14,615 bases of DNA from Bacteroidales bacterium (GTDB lineage: Bacteria > Bacteroidota > Bacteroidia > Bacteroidales > VadinHA17). The DNA lies in NCBI GenBank assembly GCA_003501665.1, contig DNOQ01000529.1, positions 1-14,615 on the forward strand, in the 5' to 3' direction. A program made the translations under genes and the position numbers. The number at the start of each line of letters is the position of its first letter. The stretch's first letter is position 1. Below, piece after piece: positions 1 through 6,840 of this stretch. The notes below the pieces were generated by a model. The model saw only the letters and a list, made by a program, of their open reading frames with translations, was not told where the DNA came from and ran no database searches.

Positions 1-26
1 AATATTTAACAATGATGCAATATACG

Positions 27-53
27 AAAAAAGGGATAACAGCTTATCCCTTT
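27..53 (-). terminator. Rho-independent terminator of the ribosomal protein operon
   Basis: Read on the minus strand, a perfect 10-bp stem (AAAGGGATAA paired with TTATCCCTTT) closes a 4-base GCTG loop, and the 3' arm runs into six T residues. It begins 22 bases after the rplQ stop codon. The T-run exists only in the minus-strand direction; the other side of the hairpin is followed by CAATTT. This fits the 3' end of the long transcript covering all genes in the window. Bases 1-26 beyond it show nothing recognisable. Confidence 0.88.
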
Positions 54-75
54 CAATTTAAATCTTTTATCAGGA

Positions 76-678
76 TTATTTCACTTCTCCATCTTCAGAA
101 CCGGCAGTAGCATTATCATCTGTACTCTCAGGCGGTAATTCGGCCGCGGCAGTATTCTCATCCCTGACCTCTTCTGTAGTCCCGGCTTTCAATTCGTCAG
201 CTTTCACAGCTTTAACCACACCTGCTTTTTCAGTAACAGCCTCTTCACCTTTTTTCTTTAAGGATCTTCTTCTCCTTGTCGATTTGGTTTTTGCACTTTC
301 GGTTTTACCGAGCATGGCTTCGTTGAAATCGACCAGTTCAAGGATACACATTTCGGCATTGTCGCCCATTCTGTTACCTGTTTTCAGAATACGTGTATAT
401 CCTCCGGGTCTCTCACCGACTTTTGGTGATACCTCGCGAAATAATTCAGATACCGCTGCTTTATCTTTAAGGTAGCTGAATACCAATCTCCTCGAGTGAG
501 TTGAATCCTGTTTTGCTTTTGTTATCAGCGGTTCAACATAAGTCCTCAGCGCTTTGGCCTTAGCTGTGGTGGTTGTGATCCTCTTATGGAGGATCAACGA
601 TGTTGCCATGTTTGACAGCATTGCCTTTCTGTGAGAACTGGTTCTTCCTAAATGATTTATACTTCTAGAATGTCGCAT
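76..678 (-). CDS. rplQ: 50S ribosomal protein L17 (bL17) with long charged C-terminal tail
   Basis: Large-subunit protein that binds 23S rRNA near the exit tunnel. Residues 1 to about 122 are the conserved L17 core: a basic N-terminus (MRHSRS, then GRTSSHRKAML), the TTTTAKAKALR segment and the closing GGYTRILKTGNRMGDNAEM region. The remaining 78 or so residues are not part of the core. A basic patch (RRRR at 135-138, KKK at 141-143) is followed by an Ala/Glu/Asp-rich, low-complexity tail that is strongly acidic to the end. E. coli L17 is about 127 residues; extended tails occur in Bacteroidota, but 200 residues is long. It is the last gene of the operon, 23 bases after rpoA. A clear GAGGAG sits 5 bases before the ATG, which fixes the start and is unusual for this cluster. 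Confidence 0.97.
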   Translation of the reverse strand: MRHSRSINHLGRTSSHRKAMLSNMATSLILHKRITTTTAKAKALRTYVEPLITKAKQDSTHSRRLVFSYLKDKAAVSELFREVSPKVGERPGGYTRILKTGNRMGDNAEMCILELVDFNEAMLGKTESAKTKSTRRRRSLKKKGEEAVTEKAGVVKAVKADELKAGTTEEVRDENTAAAELPPESTDDNATAGSEDGEVK

Positions 679-683
679 TTTTT

Positions 684-689
684 CTCCTC
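684..689 (-). promoter_or_regulatory. Shine-Dalgarno site of rplQ
   Basis: GAGGAG on the minus strand, five A residues before the rplQ ATG, lies entirely in the rpoA-rplQ spacer. AGGAG can pair with the usual CCUCC anti-SD at the 3' end of 16S rRNA. Nearly all other genes in the window lack such a site. Confidence 0.75.
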
Positions 690-701
690 AAAATTTTCAA
701 A

Positions 702-1694
702 TTAATCTCTGTCCAGTCTGTATTTTGTAACATCCATTCCGAATGAAAGGCTCATAGATTCAAGCAGTTCATCAAGTTCGGTAAGTGATTTTTTACCAAA
801 GTTCCTGAACTTGAGAAGGTCATTTTTATTGAACTTGACGAGGTCGCCAAGTGTTTCAACCTCTGCAGCCTTCAGACAGTTCAGAGCTCTTACCGAAAGA
901 TCAAGATCTATAAGTTTGGTTTTAAGCAGTTGTCTCATATGCAGTATCTCCTCATCGAATTCCTCATTAGCCAGTTTATCATCTGAGTCGAGGGTTATCT
1001 TTTCATCGGAAAACAACATAAAATGATAGATAAGTATTTTAGCTGCCTCCTTTAGTGCATCCTTGGGATGTATGGAACCATCGGTTTCAATTTCAATCAG
1101 CAGCTTCTCATAGTCGGTTTTCTGCTCAACACGGTAATTTTCAATTGAATATTTTACATTCCTTATCGGGGTAAAAATGGCATCAATCGCTATCAGTCCG
1201 AACTCCCCTTCGGAAGGTTCATTTTCTTCTGCAGGAACATACCCCCTGCCTTTACTGATGTTAAGCTCTATCTGGAGTTTAACATCAGATTCCATTCTGA
1301 AGATGACCAGATCGGGGTTCAGGACTTCGAAGCTGATCAGGGAGTTGTTCAGGTCGCCGGCCTTGAATACCTCCTTATTATGGATTTTTACAGAGATCTT
1401 TTCATGATCAGCCTCATCGATAATACGTTTAAACCGGATCTGCTTAAAATTAAGGATGATCTCAGTAACATCCTCTATTACTCCGGTTATGGTTGAGAAT
1501 TCATGATCGATACCTTCAATTTTGACAGTCGTAACAGCATATCCTTCGAGCGATGAAAGAAGGATTCTTCTCAGGGCATTACCTACAGTTATACCATAGC
1601 CAGGTTCAAGAGGACGGAATTCGAATTTTCCGAGTTTGTCATCCGATTCCAGCATTAATACTTTGTCGGGCTTCTGGAATGATAATATGGCCAT
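702..1694 (-). CDS. rpoA: DNA-directed RNA polymerase subunit alpha
   Basis: The alpha subunit dimerises to start assembly of RNA polymerase; its C-terminal domain touches upstream DNA and activators. The 330-residue length is normal. The N-terminal domain covers about residues 1-232, with the dimer-interface signature GYGITVGNALRRILLSS (32-48) and the GVIEDVTEI segment (71-79). An acidic linker (about 235-250) leads to the C-terminal helix-hairpin-helix domain (about 255-320), with LSVRALNCLK at 266-275 and NFGKKSLTEL at 298-307. R269 matches the DNA-contacting R265 of E. coli, so UP-element contact is probably kept. It lies 18 bases after rpsD and 23 before rplQ, the usual alpha-operon order. 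The stretch before the ATG is A-rich without a Shine-Dalgarno sequence. Confidence 0.98.
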   Translation of the reverse strand: MAILSFQKPDKVLMLESDDKLGKFEFRPLEPGYGITVGNALRRILLSSLEGYAVTTVKIEGIDHEFSTITGVIEDVTEIILNFKQIRFKRIIDEADHEKISVKIHNKEVFKAGDLNNSLISFEVLNPDLVIFRMESDVKLQIELNISKGRGYVPAEENEPSEGEFGLIAIDAIFTPIRNVKYSIENYRVEQKTDYEKLLIEIETDGSIHPKDALKEAAKILIYHFMLFSDEKITLDSDDKLANEEFDEEILHMRQLLKTKLIDLDLSVRALNCLKAAEVETLGDLVKFNKNDLLKFRNFGKKSLTELDELLESMSLSFGMDVTKYRLDRD

Positions 1695-1712
1695 TTGATT
1701 TATCTTATATTG

Positions 1713-2321
1713 TTATTTTGAATACAATTCCACAATCAGTTGTTCTTTAATATCTTCAGGTATTTCGGAACGTTGAGGTAAATTCATGAACTTTCCTGCC
1801 ATCTGTGTTTCATCCCATTCAAGCCATGCAAGTTTGGAACCTTTCCTTGTTGTAAGGGCGTCAATAATTGTTTCGAGGGATTTTGATTTCTCGCGTACCC
1901 CGATTATGTCGCCCGGTTTCATCTGAAATGAAGGAATGTTCACAATATTTCCGTTCACAGTAATATGACGGTGTGAAACCAGTTGCCGTGCAGATGCCCT
2001 GGTAGGGGCAATTCCCAGGCGATACACCACATTGTCAAGCCTTGCTTCAAGAAACTGAAGCAGTACCTCACCTGTTACACCCTTGCTTCTCGAAGCCTTC
2101 TCAAAAGTATTACGAAACTGGCGTTCCAGCACGCCATAGGTATATTTTGCTTTTTGCTTCTCCCTCAGCTGAATTCCATATTCCGAGGTCTTTTTTCTTT
2201 TTTTGTTGATTCCATGCTGGCCGGGAGGAAAATTTTTTCTTTCCAGGTATTTATCGGGACCAAAGATAGGATCTCCGAATTTTCTTGCAATTCTTGATCT
2301 TGGGCCTGTATATCTTGCCAT
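1713..2321 (-). CDS. rpsD: 30S ribosomal protein S4 (uS4), zinc-free form
   Basis: Primary binder of 16S rRNA that nucleates assembly of the 30S body. At 202 residues it has the usual length. The N-terminal part (MARYTGPRSRIARKFG, then NFPPGQHG at 30-37) lacks the paired cysteines of zinc-binding S4 proteins. The S4 RNA-binding domain lies at about 92-155, with RLDNVVYRLG at 94-103 and the VNGNIVNIPS stretch at 122-131. It sits between rpsK and rpoA as in most alpha operons. The spacer before it (42 bases) is the longest in the window and has no Shine-Dalgarno sequence. In E. coli S4 represses this operon through a site near rpsM; I see no clear equivalent structure here. Confidence 0.98.
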   Translation of the reverse strand: MARYTGPRSRIARKFGDPIFGPDKYLERKNFPPGQHGINKKRKKTSEYGIQLREKQKAKYTYGVLERQFRNTFEKASRSKGVTGEVLLQFLEARLDNVVYRLGIAPTRASARQLVSHRHITVNGNIVNIPSFQMKPGDIIGVREKSKSLETIIDALTTRKGSKLAWLEWDETQMAGKFMNLPQRSEIPEDIKEQLIVELYSK

Positions 2322-2363
2322 TGTTAGTATGATTTTTCTAATAAGTCACTAAATTTCAATATA

Positions 2364-2753
2364 TTAAACTCTTCTCCTGCCGGGAGCGCGGCATCCGTTA
2401 TGAGGCATCGGAGTTACATCGATAATTTCAGTCACTTCTATCCCGGAATTGGCTATAGTTCTTATTGCTGATTCACGGCCGGAACCCGGTCCCTTAACAT
2501 AGACCTTTACTTTTCTCATACCGAGATCATAAGCCACCCTGCTACATTCTTCCGATGCCATTTGTGCTGCATAAGGAGTGTTTTTCTTCGAACCCTTGAA
2601 ACCCATCTTACCTGCGGAAGCCCACGAAATTACCTGGCCCGAACTATTTGTAAGGGTCACAATAATATTATTGAATGATGAATGAATATGTGCCTGTCCG
2701 GATGATTCAACCTTAACGATCCTTTTCTTTAATACTCCTGTTTTCTTTGCCAT
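2364..2753 (-). CDS. rpsK: 30S ribosomal protein S11 (uS11)
   Basis: Small-subunit platform protein that helps form the mRNA exit region together with S7 and S18. The 129-residue length is standard. Visible family motifs are AHIHSSFNNIIVTLT (21-35), the GFKGSKKNTPYAAQ segment (51-64), KGPGSGRES (87-95) and the C-terminal PMPHNGCRAPGRRRV. N119 in the HNGCR motif is the position that becomes isoaspartate in E. coli S11. It follows rpsM by 8 bases and precedes rpsD. No Shine-Dalgarno sequence is visible; the start is preceded by an AT-only stretch. Confidence 0.98.
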   Translation of the reverse strand: MAKKTGVLKKRIVKVESSGQAHIHSSFNNIIVTLTNSSGQVISWASAGKMGFKGSKKNTPYAAQMASEECSRVAYDLGMRKVKVYVKGPGSGRESAIRTIANSGIEVTEIIDVTPMPHNGCRAPGRRRV

Positions 2754-2761
2754 ATTATATT

Positions 2762-3139
2762 TTATTTAGTAGCTTTTTTCTTGTTTGCCACAGTTTTCTT
2801 TCTGCCTTTACGGGTTCTGGCATTGTTCTTTGTACTCTGCCCTCTTACCGGAAGTCCCAGTCTGTGGCGGACACCGCGATAACACCCGATATCCATGAGA
2901 CGCTTGATGTTCAACTGTGTTTCCGAGCGAAGTTCACCTTCGAGCTTATAATTTTCATTAAGGATACGACGGATAGCATTGATCTGCTCATCGGTCCATT
3001 CCTCAACCTTAGCATTTCTGTCAACTCCTGCTTCATCAAGCACTTTCTGGGCGGTATTCCGGCCTACTCCGTAAATGTAAGTCAGTCCTACCTCGCCTCT
3101 TTTGTTTTTTGGTAAATCAACTCCGACTATACGTGCCAT
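2762..3139 (-). CDS. rpsM: 30S ribosomal protein S13 (uS13)
   Basis: Head protein of the 30S subunit; it forms bridges to the 50S subunit and its C-terminal tail reaches the P-site tRNA. The 125 residues begin MARIVGVDLPKNKRG, followed by the helix-turn region LTYIYGVGRNTAQKVL (19-34), the GCYRGVRHRLGLPVRGQ signature (85-101) and a highly basic tail ending KKKATK. It opens the alpha block. The 35-base spacer after rpmJ has a sequence resembling the Bacteroidota -7 promoter element but no matching upstream element. The ATG is preceded by AACAAAATTAT, without a Shine-Dalgarno sequence. Confidence 0.98.
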   Translation of the reverse strand: MARIVGVDLPKNKRGEVGLTYIYGVGRNTAQKVLDEAGVDRNAKVEEWTDEQINAIRRILNENYKLEGELRSETQLNIKRLMDIGCYRGVRHRLGLPVRGQSTKNNARTRKGRKKTVANKKKATK

Positions 3140-3174
3140 ATAATTTTGTTAAATAGTTTGCAAAATTAATCAAA

Positions 3175-3291
3175 TTATCCCTGTCTCTGCTTAAACTTGG
3201 GATTTTTCTTATTAATAACATACAGACGCCCTTTCCTTCTGACTATCTTGCATGTAGCGCTGCGTTTTTTAACAGATGCTCTTACTTTCAT
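3175..3291 (-). CDS. rpmJ: 50S ribosomal protein L36 (bL36), zinc-free form
   Basis: Very small (38 residues) 23S rRNA-binding protein placed between infA and rpsM, its usual site. I translated it by hand: it starts MKVRASVKKRSATCKIVRRK and ends NPKFKQRQG, which is unmistakably L36. The classical form binds zinc with C11, C14, C27 and H33. Here only C14 remains; the other three positions carry S11, N27 and F33 in the ungapped comparison, so it should not bind zinc in the usual way. The ATG is 12 bases after the infA stop, preceded by AATAAGATA with no Shine-Dalgarno sequence. The stop TAA is followed by 35 bases of AT-rich spacer before rpsM. Confidence 0.96.
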   Translation of the reverse strand: MKVRASVKKRSATCKIVRRKGRLYVINKKNPKFKQRQG

Positions 3292-3303
3292 TATCTTATT
3301 GTT

Positions 3304-3522
3304 TTATTTATATCTGAATGTAATTCTTCCTTTGGTCAGATCGTATGGCGACATTTCAACTTTCACCTTATCGCCAGGGAGGATCTTTATATAATGCATT
3401 CTCATTTTACCGGAGATATGAGCGGTAATAACATGTCCGTTCTCGAGCTCTACCCTGAACATAGCATTGGACAGGGCCTCAATTATGGTACCGTCCTGTT
3501 CAATAGAAGGTTGTTTAGCCAT
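3304..3522 (-). CDS. infA: Translation initiation factor IF-1
   Basis: Single OB-fold protein that occupies the A site of the 30S subunit during initiation and works with IF-2 and IF-3. The length of 72 residues is exactly that of the family. Typical segments are EQDGTIIEALSNAMFRVELENG (about 8-29), the HISGKMRMHYIKILPGDKV core (35-53) and the C-terminal YDLTKGRITFRYK. Its ATG lies one base after the map stop codon, so translation of the two genes is probably coupled. The order map-infA-rpmJ-rpsM is the common one in this phylum. Confidence 0.98.
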   Translation of the reverse strand: MAKQPSIEQDGTIIEALSNAMFRVELENGHVITAHISGKMRMHYIKILPGDKVKVEMSPYDLTKGRITFRYK

Positions 3523-3523
3523 A

Positions 3524-4300
3524 TTACATTTTATTTAAAACTTCTTCAATAAACTGAAATGTTGTCAAAACGTCAGGCTTTTCTCTGTTCACTGCTACAG
3601 CATATTCGAAATGTGCCGAAGGTTTGCCGTCTGCAGTCTTTATGGTCCATCCGTCTCTCATCTGGACTGTCTCTTTTTTTCCAAGATTGATCATAGGCTC
3701 TATACAGATTACCAGACCTTTCCCCATTTTCGGACCGGTCCCCTTTCTTCCAAAGTTAGGAACTTCGGGGGCTTCATGTAACTTTTTCCCCAGACCGTGT
3801 CCCACCAGTTCCCTTACTACTGAAAAACCTCCGCTTTCAGCCATGGTCTGAACTGCTGATGAAATATCTCCTACACGGTTACCTGCAACTGCGGCTTTCA
3901 CTCCTTCCTCAAGGGATGCTCTGGTGAAGTCAAGCAATCGTTTCAGTTCATCACTTATCACTCCGACCGGAAACGTATATGCACTATCTCCATACCAATC
4001 ATTCAGTATAACCCCGCAGTCTATCGAAATGATATCTCCCTCCTTCAGGATATAACCGGATGGTATACCGTGAACCACCTCGTCATTTACTGAAGTACAG
4101 AGGCATTTGGGAAATCCGCCATAACCCTTGAATGCCGGAATCGCATGATGATCACGGATAAACGTTTCGGCAATCTGATCAAGGTAAAGAGTGGTAACCC
4201 CGGGTTGTATATGCCTGGCAATTTCAGCAAGTGTCTCCGACACCAGTAAATTGCTTTCCCTTAACAACCCTACCTCTTCATCAGTCTTATAATACAACAT
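3524..4300 (-). CDS. map: Type I methionine aminopeptidase
   Basis: Removes the initiator methionine from new proteins in the cytosol when the second residue is small. With the ATG start it has 258 residues, typical of type Ia enzymes without an N-terminal extension. All metal ligands are present: D94 (SIDCG), D105 (WYGDSAYTF), H168 (VGHGLG), E201 (CIEPM) and E232 (HFEYAVAV). The substrate-contacting H77 lies in VNDEVVHGIP. An in-frame TTG one codon upstream (4303) is possible, but the ATG at 4300 matches relatives and is preferred. It follows secY by 17 bases with no adk gene between them, and ends one base before infA. No Shine-Dalgarno sequence is present. Confidence 0.97.
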   Translation of the reverse strand: MLYYKTDEEVGLLRESNLLVSETLAEIARHIQPGVTTLYLDQIAETFIRDHHAIPAFKGYGGFPKCLCTSVNDEVVHGIPSGYILKEGDIISIDCGVILNDWYGDSAYTFPVGVISDELKRLLDFTRASLEEGVKAAVAGNRVGDISSAVQTMAESGGFSVVRELVGHGLGKKLHEAPEVPNFGRKGTGPKMGKGLVICIEPMINLGKKETVQMRDGWTIKTADGKPSAHFEYAVAVNREKPDVLTTFQFIEEVLNKM

Positions 4301-4317
4301 CAAAGAACGTGATACAA

Positions 4318-5649
4318 TTATATGGATGTAACGGCACCTGATCTGCCCTTAACCCTTCCGGATTTCATGAGCCCGTCGTAGTGCCTCATAAGCAAATGAC
4401 TCTCAATTTGCTGAAGTGTATCAAGGATAACTCCTACAAGGATCAGAAGCGATGTACCGCCATAAAACTGTGCAAACTGGGGTGTAATTCCCGTTTTCAC
4501 GGCAACAGCCGGAAGAACTGCAATGATCGCAAGGAAGATGGATCCAGGTAATGTTATCCTCGACATTATCATATCAAAAAATTCCACAGTCTTTCTGCCG
4601 GGCTTAATACCAGGGATAAAACCGCCGTTCTTTTTCATATCTTCAGCCATCTGAACCGGATTTATTGTGATGGCTGTATAAAAATAGGTAAACGCGATAA
4701 TCAGAACAGCAGTTACAAAATTATACCAGAAACCATACATATTTGAGAAGGCAACGACAAATCCTGAGGTGGGATTTGCTGAATACCCGGCGATAATGAT
4801 TGGCAGCATCATAATTGCCTGTGCAAATATTATAGGCATTACTCCGGCTGCATTCACTTTGAGGGGAATATATTGCCTGACCCCTCCATATTGTTTGTTG
4901 CCGATTATCCTTCTTGCATATTGTACCGGAACCCGGCGGGTACCCTGTACAAGAAGTATGGTTCCGAGAATGACTACAAAAAGAACAACAAGTTCCACAA
5001 TCAGAGCAACCGCTCCGCCTGCCCCGTTCATACGTGCACCTGCTTCAAATATAAAATTTGCAGGCAGCCGTGCAATAATACCTATCATTATTATGAGTGA
5101 TATTCCGTTACCAATCCCCTTGTCGGTTATTCTTTCGCCGAGCCACATAACAAACATGGTACCGGCAGTAAGTATTATCACCGAGGATATCTGGAAAAAG
5201 AGACCTGACAGGATAAATGCGGAAGGCGGAAGCTGTGCGTGAAGGTTGACAAGATATGTGGGAGCCTGAAGGATAAGGATGAAAACCGTAAGGATCCTGG
5301 TATACTGGTTCATTTTACGTCTTCCGCTTTCACCCTCTTTCTGTAATTTCTGGAAATAAGGAAATACTATACCAAGAAGCTGAACAACGATTGAAGCCGA
5401 AATATATGGCATTATCCCCAGTGCAAAAACTGATGCCTGTGAAAATGCTCCTCCCGAGAACATATCAAGCAATCCCATGATCCCGGATGATGTCTGGTTC
5501 CTGAGTCCTTCGAGCTGGGATGGATCAATACCCGGCAATGTGATATATTTACCAAACCTGTACAGCAGGATAATGCTGAAGGTGTAAATAAGTCTGGCTC
5601 TCAGATCTTCTATCTTGAATATGTTCTTTATGGTCTGAATCAGTCTCAT
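4318..5649 (-). CDS. secY: Protein translocase subunit SecY
   Basis: Central pore of the SecYEG channel in the inner membrane, through which unfolded proteins cross or enter the bilayer. At 443 residues it has family length. The first helix lies at about 17-36 (LYRFGKYITLPG follows), the plug region at about 57-72 (GLLDMFSGGAFSQASV), then FALGIMPYISASIVVQLL (76-92) as helix 2; about ten membrane segments can be counted, the last near 397-412. The ribosome- and SecA-facing loop GGFIPGIKPGRKT (342-354) has Lys where E. coli has R357, with an Arg three residues on. GERITDKGIGNG (171-182) is another family signature. It follows rplO by 4 bases and precedes map. Confidence 0.98.
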   Translation of the reverse strand: MRLIQTIKNIFKIEDLRARLIYTFSIILLYRFGKYITLPGIDPSQLEGLRNQTSSGIMGLLDMFSGGAFSQASVFALGIMPYISASIVVQLLGIVFPYFQKLQKEGESGRRKMNQYTRILTVFILILQAPTYLVNLHAQLPPSAFILSGLFFQISSVIILTAGTMFVMWLGERITDKGIGNGISLIIMIGIIARLPANFIFEAGARMNGAGGAVALIVELVVLFVVILGTILLVQGTRRVPVQYARRIIGNKQYGGVRQYIPLKVNAAGVMPIIFAQAIMMLPIIIAGYSANPTSGFVVAFSNMYGFWYNFVTAVLIIAFTYFYTAITINPVQMAEDMKKNGGFIPGIKPGRKTVEFFDMIMSRITLPGSIFLAIIAVLPAVAVKTGITPQFAQFYGGTSLLILVGVILDTLQQIESHLLMRHYDGLMKSGRVKGRSGAVTSI

Positions 5650-5653
5650 GAAA

Positions 5654-6100
5654 TTACAATTTTACAGCAGTTCCGTTTTTGGCTTCAATAGCTTTAACAG
5701 CCGATTTACTGAATGCATTGGCATGAACCTCCAGTTTTCTTTCAAGGGTTCCTTTACCCAGTATTTTAACCAGGTCATTCTTTGAGATCAGTCCTGCAGT
5801 TATCAGTACTTCCCTGTCTATCATTTCCAGGTTTTTCTTTTCAGCAAGGATTTGAAGAACACCCAGGTTTATACCTTTGTACTCCCTGCGGTTTATATTT
5901 GTGAAGCCATATTTCGGAATACGTCTCTGAAGCGGCATCTGTCCGCCTTCAAAACCTATTTTTTTAGCATATCCTGATCTTGATTTGGCGCCTTTATGAC
6001 CTCTCGTGGAGGTTCCTCCTCTTCCCGAACCCTGTCCGCGACCAAGGCGTCTTGCTTTTTTTACCGATCCCTTAGCTGGTTTTAAATTACTTAAATCCAT
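5654..6100 (-). CDS. rplO: 50S ribosomal protein L15 (uL15)
   Basis: Late-assembly 23S rRNA-binding protein of the large subunit. It has 148 residues from the ATG. The long glycine- and arginine-rich N-terminal extension is clear: GRGQGSGRGGTSTRGHKG at about 22-39, then GFEGGQMPLQRRIPKYGF. The C-terminal globular part includes the LVKILGKGTL stretch. A GTG lies directly before the ATG (6103) and is in frame, but MDLSNLKPAKG is the family start, so the ATG was chosen. It lies 22 bases after rpmD and 4 before secY. The bases before the start are AT-rich with no Shine-Dalgarno sequence. Confidence 0.97.
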   Translation of the reverse strand: MDLSNLKPAKGSVKKARRLGRGQGSGRGGTSTRGHKGAKSRSGYAKKIGFEGGQMPLQRRIPKYGFTNINRREYKGINLGVLQILAEKKNLEMIDREVLITAGLISKNDLVKILGKGTLERKLEVHANAFSKSAVKAIEAKNGTAVKL

Positions 6101-6122
6101 CACTTTATATCTTATATATTAT

Positions 6123-6302
6123 TTAAATATTCTCCACCCTGACCAGGTGTCTGATCTTGTTAACCATTCCGATTATCTGAGGTGTTGCCTCATGTTCGAC
6201 ACTATGGTTTAATTTACGGATCCCCAGGGCATCAAGAGTTCTTTTCTGCCTTTCGGGTCTGCCGTTTCTGCTTCTGACCTGGGTAATTCGGATTTTTGCC
6301 AT
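6123..6302 (-). CDS. rpmD: 50S ribosomal protein L30 (uL30)
   Basis: Small (59 residues) 23S rRNA-binding protein. It starts MAKIRITQVRSRNGRPERQK, continues TLDALGIRKLNHSVEHE and ends HLVRVENI, all typical of bacterial L30. A longer open frame runs upstream to 6458, but it would overlap the S5 gene by some 140 bases and its extra residues do not resemble any L30, so the ATG at 6302 is the start. It lies 16 bases after rpsE and 22 before rplO, the standard spc order. No Shine-Dalgarno sequence is seen. Confidence 0.97.
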   Translation of the reverse strand: MAKIRITQVRSRNGRPERQKRTLDALGIRKLNHSVEHEATPQIIGMVNKIRHLVRVENI

Positions 6303-6318
6303 TTTATTATTATTTACA

Positions 6319-6834
6319 TCAGCCGTTAAACACTTTTTCCATCGACACACCCCTGTGTTCCGCCACAGTGAATGCATCACGAATTTCGAGAAGCGCCGCG
6401 AAAGTAGCTTTGACAAGATTATGAGGATTTGAGGAGCCTTTCGATTTGGCAAGCACATTTCTTACTCCGACGCTTTCGAGGACAGCACGCATGGCTCCAC
6501 CGGCTTTTACACCGGTACCTTCGGCCGCCGGTTTGATGAATACCTTTGCACCTCCAAATTTGGCTATCTGTTCATGTGGTATTGTACCATTTATAACCGG
6601 CACTTTTATAAGGTTCTTTTTTGCATCTTCAATACCCTTTGCAATTGCCGTGGTAACTTCACTGGCTTTACCAAGGCCATGCCCCACAATACCGGCTTCA
6701 TTGCCCACAACCACAATTGCCGAAAAGCTGAATGTGCGTCCTCCCTTTGTTACCTTTGTAACCCTCTGGATACTTACCAGCCTGTCCTTCAGTTCAAGAT
6801 CGCTGGTCTTAACTTTTCTTATACCTTCTGCCAT
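6319..6834 (-). CDS. rpsE: 30S ribosomal protein S5 (uS5)
   Basis: Small-subunit protein important for decoding accuracy and for the mRNA entry channel. The 171 residues carry the N-terminal double-stranded RNA-binding-type domain (about 14-78), with RVTKVTKGGRTFSFSAIVVVG at 24-44 and GHGLGKASEV at 51-60, and a C-terminal S5 domain containing the AAEGTGVKAGGAMRAVLE stretch. The loop at about 27-35 is where spectinomycin-resistance changes map in other bacteria; it reads as wild type. It follows rplR by 6 bases. No Shine-Dalgarno sequence precedes the ATG. Confidence 0.98.
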   Translation of the reverse strand: MAEGIRKVKTSDLELKDRLVSIQRVTKVTKGGRTFSFSAIVVVGNEAGIVGHGLGKASEVTTAIAKGIEDAKKNLIKVPVINGTIPHEQIAKFGGAKVFIKPAAEGTGVKAGGAMRAVLESVGVRNVLAKSKGSSNPHNLVKATFAALLEIRDAFTVAEHRGVSMEKVFNG

Positions 6835-6840
6835 AATTAA

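Noticed and set aside
2322..2363. Longest spacer (rpsK-rpsD), checked for an S4-type control structure or promoter
   Set aside because: Only a 5-bp TTAGT/ACTAA pairing with a large loop was seen, and no TAnnTTTG motif; not enough to call a regulatory site.
2747..3115. 122-residue open frame on the plus strand opposite rpsM
   Set aside because: It lies almost wholly antisense to S13 and has no family likeness or start signal.
4769..5242. 157-residue open frame on the plus strand opposite secY
   Set aside because: It mirrors the secY reading frame, has no recognisable domain, and its hydrophobic look follows from the membrane codons on the other strand. The secY gene is complete and certain.
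6303..6458. 52-residue N-terminal extension of L30
   Set aside because: It overlaps rpsE in another frame and has no L30 likeness; the ATG at 6302 gives the standard 59-residue protein.
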